Source: Brevibacillus brevis NBRC 100599 (GTDB lineage Bacteria > Bacillota > Bacilli > Brevibacillales > Brevibacillaceae). Taken from it: 64,000 nucleotides of DNA. The notes beneath the pieces were generated by a model that was given only the letters and a program-made list of their open reading frames with translations, was not told where the DNA came from and searched no databases. Below are positions 1 through 9,340 of this stretch, piece by piece. The first letter of the stretch is position 1. Every line of letters starts with the position of its first letter. The stretch is taken from contig NC_012491.1 in the NCBI RefSeq assembly GCF_000010165.1, positions 5,320,001 through 5,384,000 on the forward strand. The letters run 5' to 3'. A program made the position numbers and the translations under genes.

Positions 1-339
1 TTTGCCAGGAAAATCGGGTGAGAGGAGATTCGGGTACTCCTGAAAAAGCAGTAGCTGCTGCTTTTCATTGATCTCTTCCAGATCAATTTGATTGAGGTTG
101 CTAGCTCTACCCCCGTTGACTAAATCGGCTTCGGCATACAGCTTCGTTACTTGATTCTCCATTTTCTTTGTCAAATAAAATGGGTAGGCAACTGTCGTGT
201 GCTCACTCTCAATTGGCCTGATCTCCATGACCACAATCCAATTATCGCTCTCCCCCGTAAACGTATGCACCCAGTCATCATTAGCGGAGCAACCACCTAG
301 AAGTAGAAATACGATCAAAAACAAGACAATGTGCCTCAT
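1..339 (-). CDS. small lipoprotein, 3' end outside window
   Basis: Reading leftward from the ATG at 337-339, an open frame of 113 codons runs off the window edge without a stop. The N-terminus is a short hydrophobic signal ending in a lipobox (LLGGC, Cys at about residue 17), so the product should be a lipid-anchored surface protein. The rest is polar and I recognise no domain. A G-rich ribosome binding site (GGGGGG) sits 7 bases ahead of the start. The gene follows mrfB by 18 bases and may be its operon partner. Function unknown. Confidence 0.75.
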   Translation of the reverse strand, partial: MRHIVLFLIVFLLLGGCSANDDWVHTFTGESDNWIVVMEIRPIESEHTTVAYPFYLTKKMENQVTKLYAEADLVNGGRASNLNQIDLEEINEKQQLLLFQEYPNLLSPDFPGK

Positions 340-357
340 CCCAATCCCCCCAGATGG

Positions 358-1734
358 TTACTCATCCGCCCAATCCAAAAATCCGGACAACAGGCTCTCT
401 TCTTCCGCTTCGTTTCCACGAAGCTTCCCTTCCAACCGATCGATTCGCTTTTGATACGCCTCTGCGTCGGCCTTGGACCTGTTTCGCAACAGACTCCCGC
501 GCTTCTTCCACTGCTCATACGCTTGCTTCGTATAATGCAAAGCCTTCTCCCAATCCTTCAGCTGGTGTTCATACAGCTTGGCAGCCTCAATATACACCTC
601 TTCCGGGACATATCCGGTGGACTGAATGCACGACTCCCAAACGGTTAGGGCTTTTTGCCAATCCTTTTGCTTTTTGTACAGATGACCGATGGCGAGCTTG
701 GCCCGGTTACTCCACGCATGCTCACTGTCTGCGACGAGGCGATAGCCTTCCATAGCGGCTTCCTGATCTCCAAGCGCGTCGTACCATCTGGCAATTTCGT
801 AGCTTTCCTCGAAGGATACCGTTGCACTCGCTTGCCCTACCAATAGCCGTGTCATGTGAATGTACATCGTGATCAGAGACAGGACATCCGTTTCGTTATG
901 ACGTAGCACGCCTTCGATGACATCAGGGTCTTGGGCATGCAAAAAGTCGAAATACCGCACCGGTGCCAAATAACCGGGCAAATCATCCTCGCGAAATACA
1001 TCCAGCTTTTCCTGCTCGATGATTCCCAATCGGCACGATTCCAGCTCCGCCCTCCACAGTCTCCTCGCCCCGTGCAAAAGGTCAAAATGACCAAAGGTAG
1101 GCAAAGCAGGCACTTGATCGCGCACCAGTGTATGCCTCGTCCGCACCTGCGGCCAGTCAAAGGACTTTCCGTTAAAGGTCACCAGATGCGAGGACTTCTG
1201 TGCTTGCTCCAAAAACGATTGGTACAAGGTCACCTCTGCATGCGGGCCCGGGAGAAAGTGCTGGCGCACCACGACATGCTCCCCCTCGAAACGACTGTAC
1301 CCCAAAAGAAAAATCGCATTGCCTGCCCCGCCTGACAGCCCTGTCGTCTCCGTATCGAAAAACAGCAAGTCTTCTGGCTTCCTGCCCGCAGCGGACAGCG
1401 GATGCTCTCGACCAGCCTCTTCCCACATACGGATCGCCTCATGCAGCTCGGAAAAAACGTAAGCACCATGCTGCTGATCGATCGGATAGCGAACTTCGCG
1501 AATCATGACGTACTCGTCATCCCAGATGTAGGGCGATGCCTGCATTTCCTTCCACTTGTCGGCAAAAGGTATCTGTGGCTCGGCATTGCTGTCCGCTAGT
1601 ACAGCCGCACTCGTCTCTTCCTCTGGCTCTTTCTTGCCAATGGACGTTTCCAGTTCGACTGCTGGCACTACCGCTTTGTCCGTTTCCAGCGAGAGATGTC
1701 CCTTCATCCGTTGCAGCTTGGATTTAAGAGACAT
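358..1734 (-). CDS. mrfB: MrfB (YprB) DEDDh-type 3'-5' exonuclease with TPR tail
   Basis: 458 residues. The middle carries an RNase H-like exonuclease fold: FFDTETTGL supplies the Asp-x-Glu pair, FNGKSFDWPQ the next Asp, and HNETD the His and last Asp of a DEDDh nuclease. The C-terminal third has tetratricopeptide-like helices (ARWYDALGDQEAA, AIGHLYKKQKDWQKA). In B. subtilis MrfB acts with the helicase MrfA in a mitomycin C-specific excision repair route separate from UvrABC. Here it overlaps mrfA by 11 bases, so the two are translationally coupled. The N-terminal 100 residues are low in recognisable motifs. The start is supported by a GGGGGA site 8 bases upstream. Confidence 0.9.
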   Translation of the reverse strand: MSLKSKLQRMKGHLSLETDKAVVPAVELETSIGKKEPEEETSAAVLADSNAEPQIPFADKWKEMQASPYIWDDEYVMIREVRYPIDQQHGAYVFSELHEAIRMWEEAGREHPLSAAGRKPEDLLFFDTETTGLSGGAGNAIFLLGYSRFEGEHVVVRQHFLPGPHAEVTLYQSFLEQAQKSSHLVTFNGKSFDWPQVRTRHTLVRDQVPALPTFGHFDLLHGARRLWRAELESCRLGIIEQEKLDVFREDDLPGYLAPVRYFDFLHAQDPDVIEGVLRHNETDVLSLITMYIHMTRLLVGQASATVSFEESYEIARWYDALGDQEAAMEGYRLVADSEHAWSNRAKLAIGHLYKKQKDWQKALTVWESCIQSTGYVPEEVYIEAAKLYEHQLKDWEKALHYTKQAYEQWKKRGSLLRNRSKADAEAYQKRIDRLEGKLRGNEAEEESLLSGFLDWADE

Positions 1735-4006
1735 AAGTACTTCCCCCTTGAGCGATTCGCAGCAAGGTCATGGCTAGCCCCTTGCTGCCGTCATCTGTCG
1801 CTCCCACACAAGATGGACAGCCTGACTCACACGGGCAAGAGACAATCATCCGCTCTGCCTGCGTCAAAATCGTCTCCATTTCCTTATACACTTGCTCGCT
1901 CAAGCCGATGCCCCCCGGATAACGGTCGTACAGAAAAATCGTCGGCTCCTGCGAATGAACAGCCTTTCGCTGCGGTATCACGTGCAGGTCCATCGGGTCG
2001 CACATGACAAACAGCGGAGCTACGTGCTGCAACACATGCGCCAAACCGACCAAGCCACGCTCCACATCCTCAGTCCCGATCTCACCCAGCAACGCTTCGG
2101 AAAAGCCGATCCACGCCGCATTTGTATGCAGCTCCTCTTCCGGCAAATGAATCGGTCCCGAGCCGATGTTTTCATGCGTCTCGAACTTGATTTTCTTAAA
2201 GATCGTCGCCATCGCATTCACAGCCACTTCGCCATAAGCCAACGTGCTCTGCGCATGACGACGGGACTGATCTTGCTCCAAAACCTTCAGCGAAACAGCC
2301 AGATTGGCGTCCGTGTAATAATCGACCTGCACTTCCCGGACATACGCCTTCTTTTCCTCGTAGTCCAGCTTTTCCACCTGGAATTGCGTCCCCTGATGCA
2401 AGTAAATGGCCTCATCATGCAAAAGCGTCATGGAGCTGAAACGGTCCATTTCCCCGATGACACGTTCATTTCCCCGTTCACTGATGTCGATGATCACGAC
2501 ATTTTCCTGCGAAGCTGACCGCAGACTGATGTTGTGGGCCGGGAATGAATCGTTCATCCAGAACCATTTGCCCCGCGAGTAATGAAGCACCTGCTCCTCG
2601 GTCAAAAACTCCAGAATTTCCACGATTTCCGCACGTCCGAAAGTATCTCCCTCACGGAACGGTAGCTCGTATGCGGCACATTTAAGATGGTCCACCAAAA
2701 TAATCAGGTTATCGGGGTTGATCCGCGCTGTCTCCGGACTGCGGTCGAAAAAGTACTCCGGATTGGCGATCACATACTGATCCAATGGCGTGGAGCTGCC
2801 GACCATAACGACGACGGATTCCCCCTGCCGTCTTCCTGCCCGTCCTGCCTGCTGCCATGTGCTTGCGACCGAGCCAGGATAGCCAGTAATGACACATGCC
2901 TGAAGCTGTCCGATGTCTACCCCAAGCTCCAGGGCATTGGTGCTGACCACACCCATAATGTCGCCATTGCGCAAGCCGCGTTCGATCTCTCTGCGCTGGC
3001 TCGGCAAATAGCCGCCACGATACCCTTGGATCGTTTTTGGCCCAAGCTTGCGGCGAATCAGCTCCTGCAAATACGTGAGCAAAATCTCTACACGTACACG
3101 GCTTCTCGCAAACAGAATCGTCTGAATGCCATTGGTCAAAAACTGCTCAGTAATGTCCCGCGCCTCTAATGTGGCACTGCGTCTAATATTGAGCTGCTTG
3201 TTAACCACGGGCGGGTTGTAGAAAAGGAAATGCTTGATGCCAGACGGAGCACCATTGTTGTTGACCAGCTCCACCTCTTCTTCTGTCAGGGCTTCCGCCA
3301 ATTGCTTCGGGTTGGCGATGGTCGCCGATGTGCAAATAAATTGCGGGTGGCTCCCATAAAAAGCGCAAATGCGCTTCAACCGCCGAATGACGTTGGCGAC
3401 ATGGCTGCCAAAAACGCCACGATATGTATGCAGCTCGTCAATGACGATGTATTTGAGATGCTCGAAAAAGGACACCCACTTGGTGTGATGGGGCAAAATA
3501 GCGGAGTGCAGCATGTCTGGGTTGGTGATGACGATATTTCCTGCCTTGCGTACCATCTGCCGGATATTTGCAGGTGTATCACCATCATACGTTTCTGATT
3601 TGATGGAGAGTCCCATTTCCGTAATCAGCTCGTGCAGCTCGGACTTTTGATCCTGCGCCAAAGCCTTGGTGGGGAACAAGTAAAGAGCCCGTGCTTGCGT
3701 GTCTTCCGATAGCGTCTGGAGGATCGGCAAATGATAGCACATGCTTTTTCCTGAAGCCGTGGGCGTAACCGCAACGATGTGTTTACCTTCGCGCACATGG
3801 CGAAAAGACGTTTCTTGATGCGTATATAAGGAGGGAATGCCTCTATTCGTTAGGGCATCTCGAATTCGTCCGTCCAGCTCACTTGGAAATGGAACGGACT
3901 TTGCTTCACGGGCAGGAATGACCCTCCAATGCGCAATGTTATCCCGAAATCGTTCGTCTGTTTTTATGTGATCCAATATGGCTGCGATATTTTTTTTCAA
4001 ATTCAT
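1724..4006 (-). CDS. mrfA: MrfA (YprA) DEAD/DEAH-box helicase with Cys4 C-terminal domain
   Basis: About 760 residues, close to B. subtilis YprA. Visible helicase motifs include TASGKS (Walker A), DELHTYRG (motif II), CTSATIANP (motif III) and QQAGRAGRRQG (motif VI). The C-terminal region is of the DUF1998 type and ends with four cysteines in CPCESGCPSCVG, a likely metal site. The family translocates on DNA and, with the exonuclease MrfB, repairs mitomycin C damage. A GTG at 4015 is in frame, but AAGGTGA overlaps it and is better placed to serve the ATG at 4006, which I prefer. No promoter was pinned down. Confidence 0.92.
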   Translation of the reverse strand: MNLKKNIAAILDHIKTDERFRDNIAHWRVIPAREAKSVPFPSELDGRIRDALTNRGIPSLYTHQETSFRHVREGKHIVAVTPTASGKSMCYHLPILQTLSEDTQARALYLFPTKALAQDQKSELHELITEMGLSIKSETYDGDTPANIRQMVRKAGNIVITNPDMLHSAILPHHTKWVSFFEHLKYIVIDELHTYRGVFGSHVANVIRRLKRICAFYGSHPQFICTSATIANPKQLAEALTEEEVELVNNNGAPSGIKHFLFYNPPVVNKQLNIRRSATLEARDITEQFLTNGIQTILFARSRVRVEILLTYLQELIRRKLGPKTIQGYRGGYLPSQRREIERGLRNGDIMGVVSTNALELGVDIGQLQACVITGYPGSVASTWQQAGRAGRRQGESVVVMVGSSTPLDQYVIANPEYFFDRSPETARINPDNLIILVDHLKCAAYELPFREGDTFGRAEIVEILEFLTEEQVLHYSRGKWFWMNDSFPAHNISLRSASQENVVIIDISERGNERVIGEMDRFSSMTLLHDEAIYLHQGTQFQVEKLDYEEKKAYVREVQVDYYTDANLAVSLKVLEQDQSRRHAQSTLAYGEVAVNAMATIFKKIKFETHENIGSGPIHLPEEELHTNAAWIGFSEALLGEIGTEDVERGLVGLAHVLQHVAPLFVMCDPMDLHVIPQRKAVHSQEPTIFLYDRYPGGIGLSEQVYKEMETILTQAERMIVSCPCESGCPSCVGATDDGSKGLAMTLLRIAQGGSTYVS

Positions 4007-4060
4007 TTTCGTCACCTTCTTGCTACCATTTTACGAATGGACGTTCGGCATGTAAACATG

Positions 4061-4089
4061 GAATAAAGATCCACTTAGAACAGATACTA
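4061..4089 (+). promoter_or_regulatory. candidate sigma-G promoter of the ger operon
   Basis: GAATA at 4061-4065 and GATACTA at 4083-4089 are separated by 17 bases. This is close to the forespore sigma-G pattern (-35 GHATR, -10 CATnHTA). It sits 30 bases ahead of the first germinant-receptor gene, where forespore control is expected. Confidence 0.5.
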
Positions 4090-4119
4090 CTACCAATCCA
4101 AGTACGTAGAGGTATATTC

Positions 4120-5226
4120 ATGAAAGACGCTACTTTAACCTTTTTTCAGGTAGTCTGCATGCTGATGCTCACCATTGGCTTAATGAACCATGTAATTGTC
4201 ATCCCGATTTTGATGGATGCCGCAAAACGAGATGCCTGGATTTCCGTTATTTTGGCCGGTATCTTCTTCATTGTATGGGTCTGTCTTCTCTATTCGACTT
4301 TTACCAAAACCCGTCAACAAAGTGTCTTTCTCTTGCTGAGAAAAGCGTACCATCCCGCTATTTCGAATGTATTGGCAGCCATTGCCTGTGTCTATTTATT
4401 CATGATGTGTGCAATTACGATGAGAGATACGGTTACCTGGATTCATGTCGCGTTTTCCCCGAAAATGCCCACTTTTTTTATCGCCCTTCTGTTGGCGTGT
4501 ATTTGCTTGACCAATGCATACTTGGGCATACGCTCCATCGCAAACACAGCGGTCCTGTTCCTGCCGCTTGTCATCTTTCTTGGATTCTTTGTCATGTCTG
4601 CCAACTACACGCATAAAAGCTATATATTGCTGAAACCATTTCTGGAATACGGCATGCTCCCTGTATGGAAAGGCGTGGTCTTTGTTGGGGCGGGATTGAT
4701 TGAACTGATCATCCTTCTGTTCATGCAGCAACATATCAGGTCCAAGTATTCGCTACTATCACTTTTGATCTTTGCTGTCATTTTAATTGGACTGACCTTT
4801 GGACCAGTTACGGGGGCCATTGCCGAATTCGGCCCTGCGCAATCGGAGAAGCTGAGATATCCGGCTTACGAGGAATGGCGCTTGGTTAATATTGGCCGGT
4901 ATATTGAGCACATGGATTTTTTAAGTATTTACCAGTGGTTCTCAGGTGCTTTTATTCGCATGTCTCTGACGCTATTTCTCATCGTCGATATTCTTCGACT
5001 AGATAGCAACGCAAAAAGAATGATGGTCCTTGTCCTGCTCGCTTCCCTTCTGGTTGCCATTGCCATTCTCCCCTTCAGCGATAACGTGTTTTTAGACATG
5101 TTAACCGCTCACATCCTTCCATTTATGTTTTATACGATGGTCGTCTACTCATTCGTCATTATCGTGCTCGTAAACTGGACCAGTCGAAGGAGGGGAATGA
5201 TTCATGAGGAGAAAAAAGGGAATTGA
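4120..5226 (+). CDS. spore germinant receptor B subunit (GerAB family)
   Basis: 368 residues with about ten hydrophobic segments, typical of GerAB/GerKB/YndE permease-like subunits (APC superfamily). In this family the B subunit sits in the spore inner membrane and is the likely germinant-binding part of the receptor. It begins with KDATLTFFQVVCMLMLTIG, a usual opening for the family. The 3' end overlaps the next gene by 23 bases. It comes first in a B-A-C operon, whereas A-B-C is the commoner order. The germinant cannot be read from sequence. Confidence 0.9.
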   Translation: MKDATLTFFQVVCMLMLTIGLMNHVIVIPILMDAAKRDAWISVILAGIFFIVWVCLLYSTFTKTRQQSVFLLLRKAYHPAISNVLAAIACVYLFMMCAITMRDTVTWIHVAFSPKMPTFFIALLLACICLTNAYLGIRSIANTAVLFLPLVIFLGFFVMSANYTHKSYILLKPFLEYGMLPVWKGVVFVGAGLIELIILLFMQQHIRSKYSLLSLLIFAVILIGLTFGPVTGAIAEFGPAQSEKLRYPAYEEWRLVNIGRYIEHMDFLSIYQWFSGAFIRMSLTLFLIVDILRLDSNAKRMMVLVLLASLLVAIAILPFSDNVFLDMLTAHILPFMFYTMVVYSFVIIVLVNWTSRRRGMIHEEKKGN

Positions 5227-6724
5227 TGTATTTGTCCCAAACGACCATCCACCATCCATTCCAGATGACCAGCCTTTAACCGAGGACTATTTCCGCCAAT
5301 TGTTTGCTTTATGTGCGGATGTCATTATTGATACGATTAGCCTCCCTTATCAAGGAAATGGGGAGGATTCATCTCTCGTGACCATTATTTATTCTGAGGG
5401 TCTGTGCGATATCAAGCAAATCAATCAATATGTAGTCCCGAAATTGTCCAAAACGCATCAAACGGCTCCCATGATGAGTTCTTTGGACATGCAGCAATAC
5501 AGTGAGCTATTTTTGAAAGAGGTCACCGATGATCGAAACCCTGACGATCTTGTCAAAAAAGTATTCGAAGGGGAACTGCTCCTCTTCTTTCATTCGTTAA
5601 ACAAGCTGTATTGGATGGAACTCTCCGACCCGCCGCAGCGTGCCCCCGAAGAATCAAATACAGAGGTCTCTGTGAAAGGACCGCGAGATGGCTTTACCGA
5701 GGAACCACACATCAGCATCGGGCTAATCAGGAAGAGACTCAAAACCAATCGGCTCGCCGTAGAAGAGTACAGGTTGGGTGATGAAACGCACACCAAGGTC
5801 AATTTACTGTTTCTCAAAAATCGGATCAATCCGGATACTTTAGAAGAGATTCGCACAAAACTTTCCAATTTGGAAGTACAGGCACTTGTGAGCAACACGC
5901 AGTTGGAAGATATATTGACAGGCACGCGCATCCCCTTGTTTCCTCTGTTTGAGTATACAGGCCGGCCAGATTTTGCTGTGAACGCCTTGTTGCACGGAAA
6001 ATTCGTCATCTTTGTGGAAGGCTCTCCTTCCGCCACGATTGCTCCTGTTACGCTGACCTATTTATTCAATACGCCGGAAGATGTCTACTCCTATTTTTGG
6101 TACAGCGCGTTTACCCGGCTCATGAGATTGTTCGGATTCATATTAGCCTTGTTTCTGCCTGGCTTCTGGATCGCCTTGATTACCTATCATCAAGACCAGC
6201 TCCCATATACGTTGGTAGCCACACTTGTTTTATCCCGACAAGGCGTCCCTATCCCTGTCCCTTTTGAAGCAATCGTGATGCTCTTATTGTTTGAGTTATT
6301 TCGGGAAGCGGGGATGCGCCTTCCTATGGCTTTTGGCCAAACCTTGTCCGTTGTTGGCGGGCTGATCATCGGACAAGCCGCCATCAGTGCAGGCCTAACC
6401 GCTCCAGGGATTCTGGTGGTAGTAGCCATGTCTGTACTGTCTACGTTTTCGCTGGTCAATCAAGACCTCGTTGGTACCGTTAGCTTGCTTCGGCTCCTTA
6501 TCTTGCTTGTTTCTGGCATGGCCGGATTGTTTGGCTTTTTCATCATGGTTGGGATTATCGCACTGTACCTAACCAATTTGCGATCCTTTGGGGTTTACTA
6601 CCTCGAACCAATCTCTCCCCCTGTTTTTCAGGATCTGTGGAAAGTCGTCTTTCGTATCCCATGGGGAAAATGGGGAAGCGTCCCCAAAATGCTGCAAAAA
6701 ACCAGATCAAACAAGGAGAATTAA
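5204..6724 (+). CDS. spore germinant receptor A subunit (GerAA family)
   Basis: 506 residues. The soluble N-terminal part is about 290 residues long. Four or more membrane segments follow (from about residue 305), in the usual GerA/SpoVAF layout. A strong AAGGAGGGG site lies inside the upstream gene, 8 bases before the ATG, so the two genes are coupled. The A subunit forms the core of the germinant-gated receptor with the B and C subunits. Start and length fit the family. Confidence 0.92.
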   Translation: MRRKKGIDVFVPNDHPPSIPDDQPLTEDYFRQLFALCADVIIDTISLPYQGNGEDSSLVTIIYSEGLCDIKQINQYVVPKLSKTHQTAPMMSSLDMQQYSELFLKEVTDDRNPDDLVKKVFEGELLLFFHSLNKLYWMELSDPPQRAPEESNTEVSVKGPRDGFTEEPHISIGLIRKRLKTNRLAVEEYRLGDETHTKVNLLFLKNRINPDTLEEIRTKLSNLEVQALVSNTQLEDILTGTRIPLFPLFEYTGRPDFAVNALLHGKFVIFVEGSPSATIAPVTLTYLFNTPEDVYSYFWYSAFTRLMRLFGFILALFLPGFWIALITYHQDQLPYTLVATLVLSRQGVPIPVPFEAIVMLLLFELFREAGMRLPMAFGQTLSVVGGLIIGQAAISAGLTAPGILVVVAMSVLSTFSLVNQDLVGTVSLLRLLILLVSGMAGLFGFFIMVGIIALYLTNLRSFGVYYLEPISPPVFQDLWKVVFRIPWGKWGSVPKMLQKTRSNKEN

Positions 6725-6732
6725 CAATCGCT

Positions 6733-7881
6733 ATGCATAAACGACGATGTTTTTTCACAATTGTATTGATCTCTTCCCTGTTAAGCGGATGCTGGGGCGC
6801 CAGAGAAATCGAGCATATGATCTACGTCAATTCCATCGGGATCGACTATGTAAAAGGGAAATTTGTGTTTTACGCGCAAATTATCAGTTTCAATAACATC
6901 GCCAAACAAGAAGCAAGCGGACAACGCAATCCGCAAACGATTTCCGTCGGCAAGGGAGAAGGAAGAACGTTGGATGAAGCCATCTTCAATCTGTATCGGA
7001 CTGCCCAGCAGCGTCTGTCCTGGAGTCATATCAAGGCCATTGTTTTTTCCGAGGATGCCTTAAAGCAAGATGTGATTAATCAATTATTAGATGTGATCGA
7101 CCGCTATTACGAATTTCGCTATACCGTATGGACATTTGCAACGCGAGAGCCGATTGAAGACTTATTTAACGCCAAGCCGATTCTCAACATCTCCATTCTT
7201 TATTCCCAATTAAATGACCCGGAGGATATTTACCGACAAAGCTCTGTAGTAGCCCCCTTGTTCCTCTACAAATTTATTTGGAAGTGGAAAGAAAGTGGAC
7301 AAACCGTGCAATTGCCCATATTGAGTACCAACAAAGTACAGTGGACCGAAAACAAAAAAAAGCATCCCACCCTGATCATGAGTGGCGTCTGCTTTTTGCA
7401 AAACAAGAAACGAAAACTCTGCCTGCCGCGTTCGGAAATCATGGGCCTGCGCTGGTTGGATAAAGATTCGCGCCGTCCTGGCATTACCGTTTTCCATAAT
7501 GGTGAGCCCATCACCACCCTCGTCATGGAAAAGATCAAGCCTTCGATCATCCCGCAAGTGGAAGACGACAAGGTGACGTTTCATCTCAAGGTGAGTACAA
7601 AGGCCAACATGCCCCAATTGGTGAAAGCCGTTCCAGAGAAGAACTTGAGGGAATGGGCGGAAAAAAGCATTGCTGAGGAGATTATGCACACCTACCAACT
7701 TGGACAAAAAACGCAGACGGATGTGCTTCAATTATCGGACGCTCTCTATCGCCAAGACCCCAAGGCATGGCACAAGCTAACGAAAAACGGGGAGCTGCCC
7801 CTACGTCCCGATACGATTTCACGTATAGATGTAAAGCTACAGCTGTTCGGGGGAAATTTGTCCAAGATTCGGGAGCATTAA
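6733..7881 (+). CDS. spore germinant receptor C subunit, lipoprotein (GerAC family)
   Basis: 382 residues from the ATG at 6733, which follows AAGGAGAA by about 12 bases. Longer in-frame extensions would run back inside the A gene and are unlikely. The signal peptide ends in a lipobox (LLSGC), followed by WGAREIEHM, a typical GerAC opening. GerAC subunits are lipid-anchored on the outer face of the spore inner membrane and are needed for receptor function. It is the last gene of the operon and is closed by a strong terminator. Confidence 0.92.
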   Translation: MHKRRCFFTIVLISSLLSGCWGAREIEHMIYVNSIGIDYVKGKFVFYAQIISFNNIAKQEASGQRNPQTISVGKGEGRTLDEAIFNLYRTAQQRLSWSHIKAIVFSEDALKQDVINQLLDVIDRYYEFRYTVWTFATREPIEDLFNAKPILNISILYSQLNDPEDIYRQSSVVAPLFLYKFIWKWKESGQTVQLPILSTNKVQWTENKKKHPTLIMSGVCFLQNKKRKLCLPRSEIMGLRWLDKDSRRPGITVFHNGEPITTLVMEKIKPSIIPQVEDDKVTFHLKVSTKANMPQLVKAVPEKNLREWAEKSIAEEIMHTYQLGQKTQTDVLQLSDALYRQDPKAWHKLTKNGELPLRPDTISRIDVKLQLFGGNLSKIREH

Positions 7882-7887
7882 AACGAA

Positions 7888-7928
7888 CCGGGACCAGTCT
7901 ATGATGACTGATCCCGGCTTTTTGGTTT
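7888..7928 (+). terminator. intrinsic terminator of the ger operon
   Basis: CCGGGACCAGTC pairs with GACTGATCCCGG (one G-U) around a 6-base loop, followed by CTTTTTGGTTTT. Confidence 0.9.
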
Positions 7929-7962
7929 TAGTTGGATTCACTGTATGTTTGGGAAAAGTCCT

Positions 7963-8550
7963 TTAATGAAACAAGGATGCAAGATGATGCTCCAACACTT
8001 TCGTTATCCGCTCCCCATCGACACGCTGTGGTTCGAGATAGGCATGCAGCGCCAGACCGTCGATGACGGCATAGAGCTTTTCTGTTTCTATCTCTTTGTC
8101 TAGCCCTTTGCGTAATAGATTCATTTGATCAGCAGAGTCCAACAGCTTGCGGACGCCGGCATAGATCCCGTCGTGCTGTGCATCAAAGCCTTCTCTCTTG
8201 TGTCGGAAGTACACCGTAAAAGCAAACCACACTTCCATTTCAACCATCTTTTCTTGATTCGTAGGGAGAAGCTCCAGAAAAATTTTCGTGACTCTCTCTT
8301 TTGGTGCCCATTCTTCATTGGCGGCGATATCAGCAATCCGAGCTGTCGCCCTCTCTTTTACGAGCTGCATAGCATACATTAGCAGTTCATCCTGTGTTGC
8401 GAAGTAATGTCGCAAAGCACCTAATGAAAGTCCTGCTTCTTTTGCAATGCCCCTTACCGTCGCCCCCTCCATTCCTTGCTCGACAATGACACGCCACGTT
8501 GCTTCTGCTATTTGTTCTCTTCTTTTCTCATGATCGATTATTTTTGGCAT
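7963..8550 (-). CDS. TetR/AcrR family transcriptional regulator
   Basis: 195 residues. The N-terminal helix-turn-helix (TVRGIAKEAGLSLGALRHYF, about residues 31-50) is typical of TetR proteins. The C-terminal part resembles the BetI/PksA-like ligand-binding fold. The gene is divergent from a small membrane protein gene at 8708, and the space between them holds a 14-base palindrome overlapping a promoter. That suggests repression of the neighbour and of itself. The ligand is unknown. Confidence 0.88.
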   Translation of the reverse strand: MPKIIDHEKRREQIAEATWRVIVEQGMEGATVRGIAKEAGLSLGALRHYFATQDELLMYAMQLVKERATARIADIAANEEWAPKERVTKIFLELLPTNQEKMVEMEVWFAFTVYFRHKREGFDAQHDGIYAGVRKLLDSADQMNLLRKGLDKEIETEKLYAVIDGLALHAYLEPQRVDGERITKVLEHHLASLFH

Positions 8551-8594
8551 AGTTGTATTTTAACAAGCTTTGCAAAGGGCAAGCAACCCTTAAC

Positions 8595-8630
8595 AATACA
8601 GTTGTATTATTTAAGAACCGATGGTAAAAT
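8595..8630 (+). promoter_or_regulatory. promoter with overlapping palindromic operator
   Basis: AATACAGTTGTATT (8595-8608) is a palindrome with a 2-base centre. It overlaps a -35 (TTGTAT, 8602-8607), which is followed after 17 bases by a -10 (TAAAAT, 8625-8630). Similar half-sites occur at 8551 (AGTTGTATT) and 8646 (AGATGTATT). The arrangement suits repression by the adjacent TetR protein. Confidence 0.55.
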
Positions 8631-8707
8631 TCTTTTTGCTAGCACAGATGTATTATAAAAAAACTCCTCATGCAGGAGAAGAAACTTCCGAAAAGGGGAC
8701 TTGTATA

Positions 8708-9271
8708 GTGAATTTTGTTGCATGGATGATTGTCGCATGCGAAATCGCATTTTGGGTGGTCATTGTACTTGGCCTTTTCACAAGGTATGTGCTCAAACAA
8801 AAAAAGGCCGGGCTTTTTCTTCTCGCCCTGACGCCCATTGTTGATGTGGTTTTGCTCGTCGTCACGAGCGTGGATTTGTATCGCGGAGCTACCGCAACGA
8901 TTCCGCATGCGCTTGCTGCCGTCTATATCGGGGTATCGCTTGCGTTTGGGAAAAGCATGATTCAATGGGCGGATGAAAAATTTCAGCAATACGTCACGAA
9001 GCAAGGTACGCCTAAACCCAAGCTATACGGCATGGAGTATGCCAAGTATTACGCCAAAAGCTGGTTTAGGCATCTCTTCTCCTATGTAATTGGGGCGGCT
9101 CTCTTAGCGGGGACCATCTACTTTATCGATGATGCAGAACGAACTGCCTCTTTATGGCAGGTTCTCCGGCTATGGACTGTTGTTCTGGGGGTTGATCTGT
9201 TGTTTACAGCCAGCTATTTTCTTTTTCCAAAGAAAGATAAGCAAGGCACCGTTTCCAAAAAGGATTGGTGA
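8708..9271 (+). CDS. hypothetical integral membrane protein
   Basis: 187 residues from a GTG start preceded by AAAAGGGGA. An upstream in-frame ATG at 8621 is rejected because it lies within the promoter next to the -10. Four hydrophobic segments alternate with charged loops (for example LFLLALTPIVDVVLLVV and VIGAALLAGTIYFI). I do not recognise a named family with certainty. Its divergence from a TetR gene and the shared operator suggest inducible expression. Transport or stress roles are only guesses. Confidence 0.75.
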   Translation: MNFVAWMIVACEIAFWVVIVLGLFTRYVLKQKKAGLFLLALTPIVDVVLLVVTSVDLYRGATATIPHALAAVYIGVSLAFGKSMIQWADEKFQQYVTKQGTPKPKLYGMEYAKYYAKSWFRHLFSYVIGAALLAGTIYFIDDAERTASLWQVLRLWTVVLGVDLLFTASYFLFPKKDKQGTVSKKDW

Positions 9272-9292
9272 GAGGTTTTCCTGCCCAAACAA

Positions 9293-9333
9293 TGCCCATG
9301 AGTGATTCATGTTACAAGAATCTCTCATGGGCA
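9293..9333. terminator. bidirectional terminator between convergent genes
   Basis: TGCCCATGAG at 9293 pairs exactly with CTCATGGGCA ending at 9333. The stem extends inward by six more bases with one mismatch. It lies between the membrane protein gene and the convergent DUF4241 gene. Confidence 0.75.
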
Positions 9334-9340
9334 CCTTTAT

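Noticed and set aside
1892..2518. 208-codon open frame antisense to mrfA
   Set aside because: It lies wholly inside the conserved helicase gene on the other strand, has no family features and is explained by codon bias of the real gene.
8621..8707. Upstream ATG as the start of the membrane protein at 8708
   Set aside because: The codon lies within the promoter spacer, 2 bases before the -10, so it cannot be in the message.
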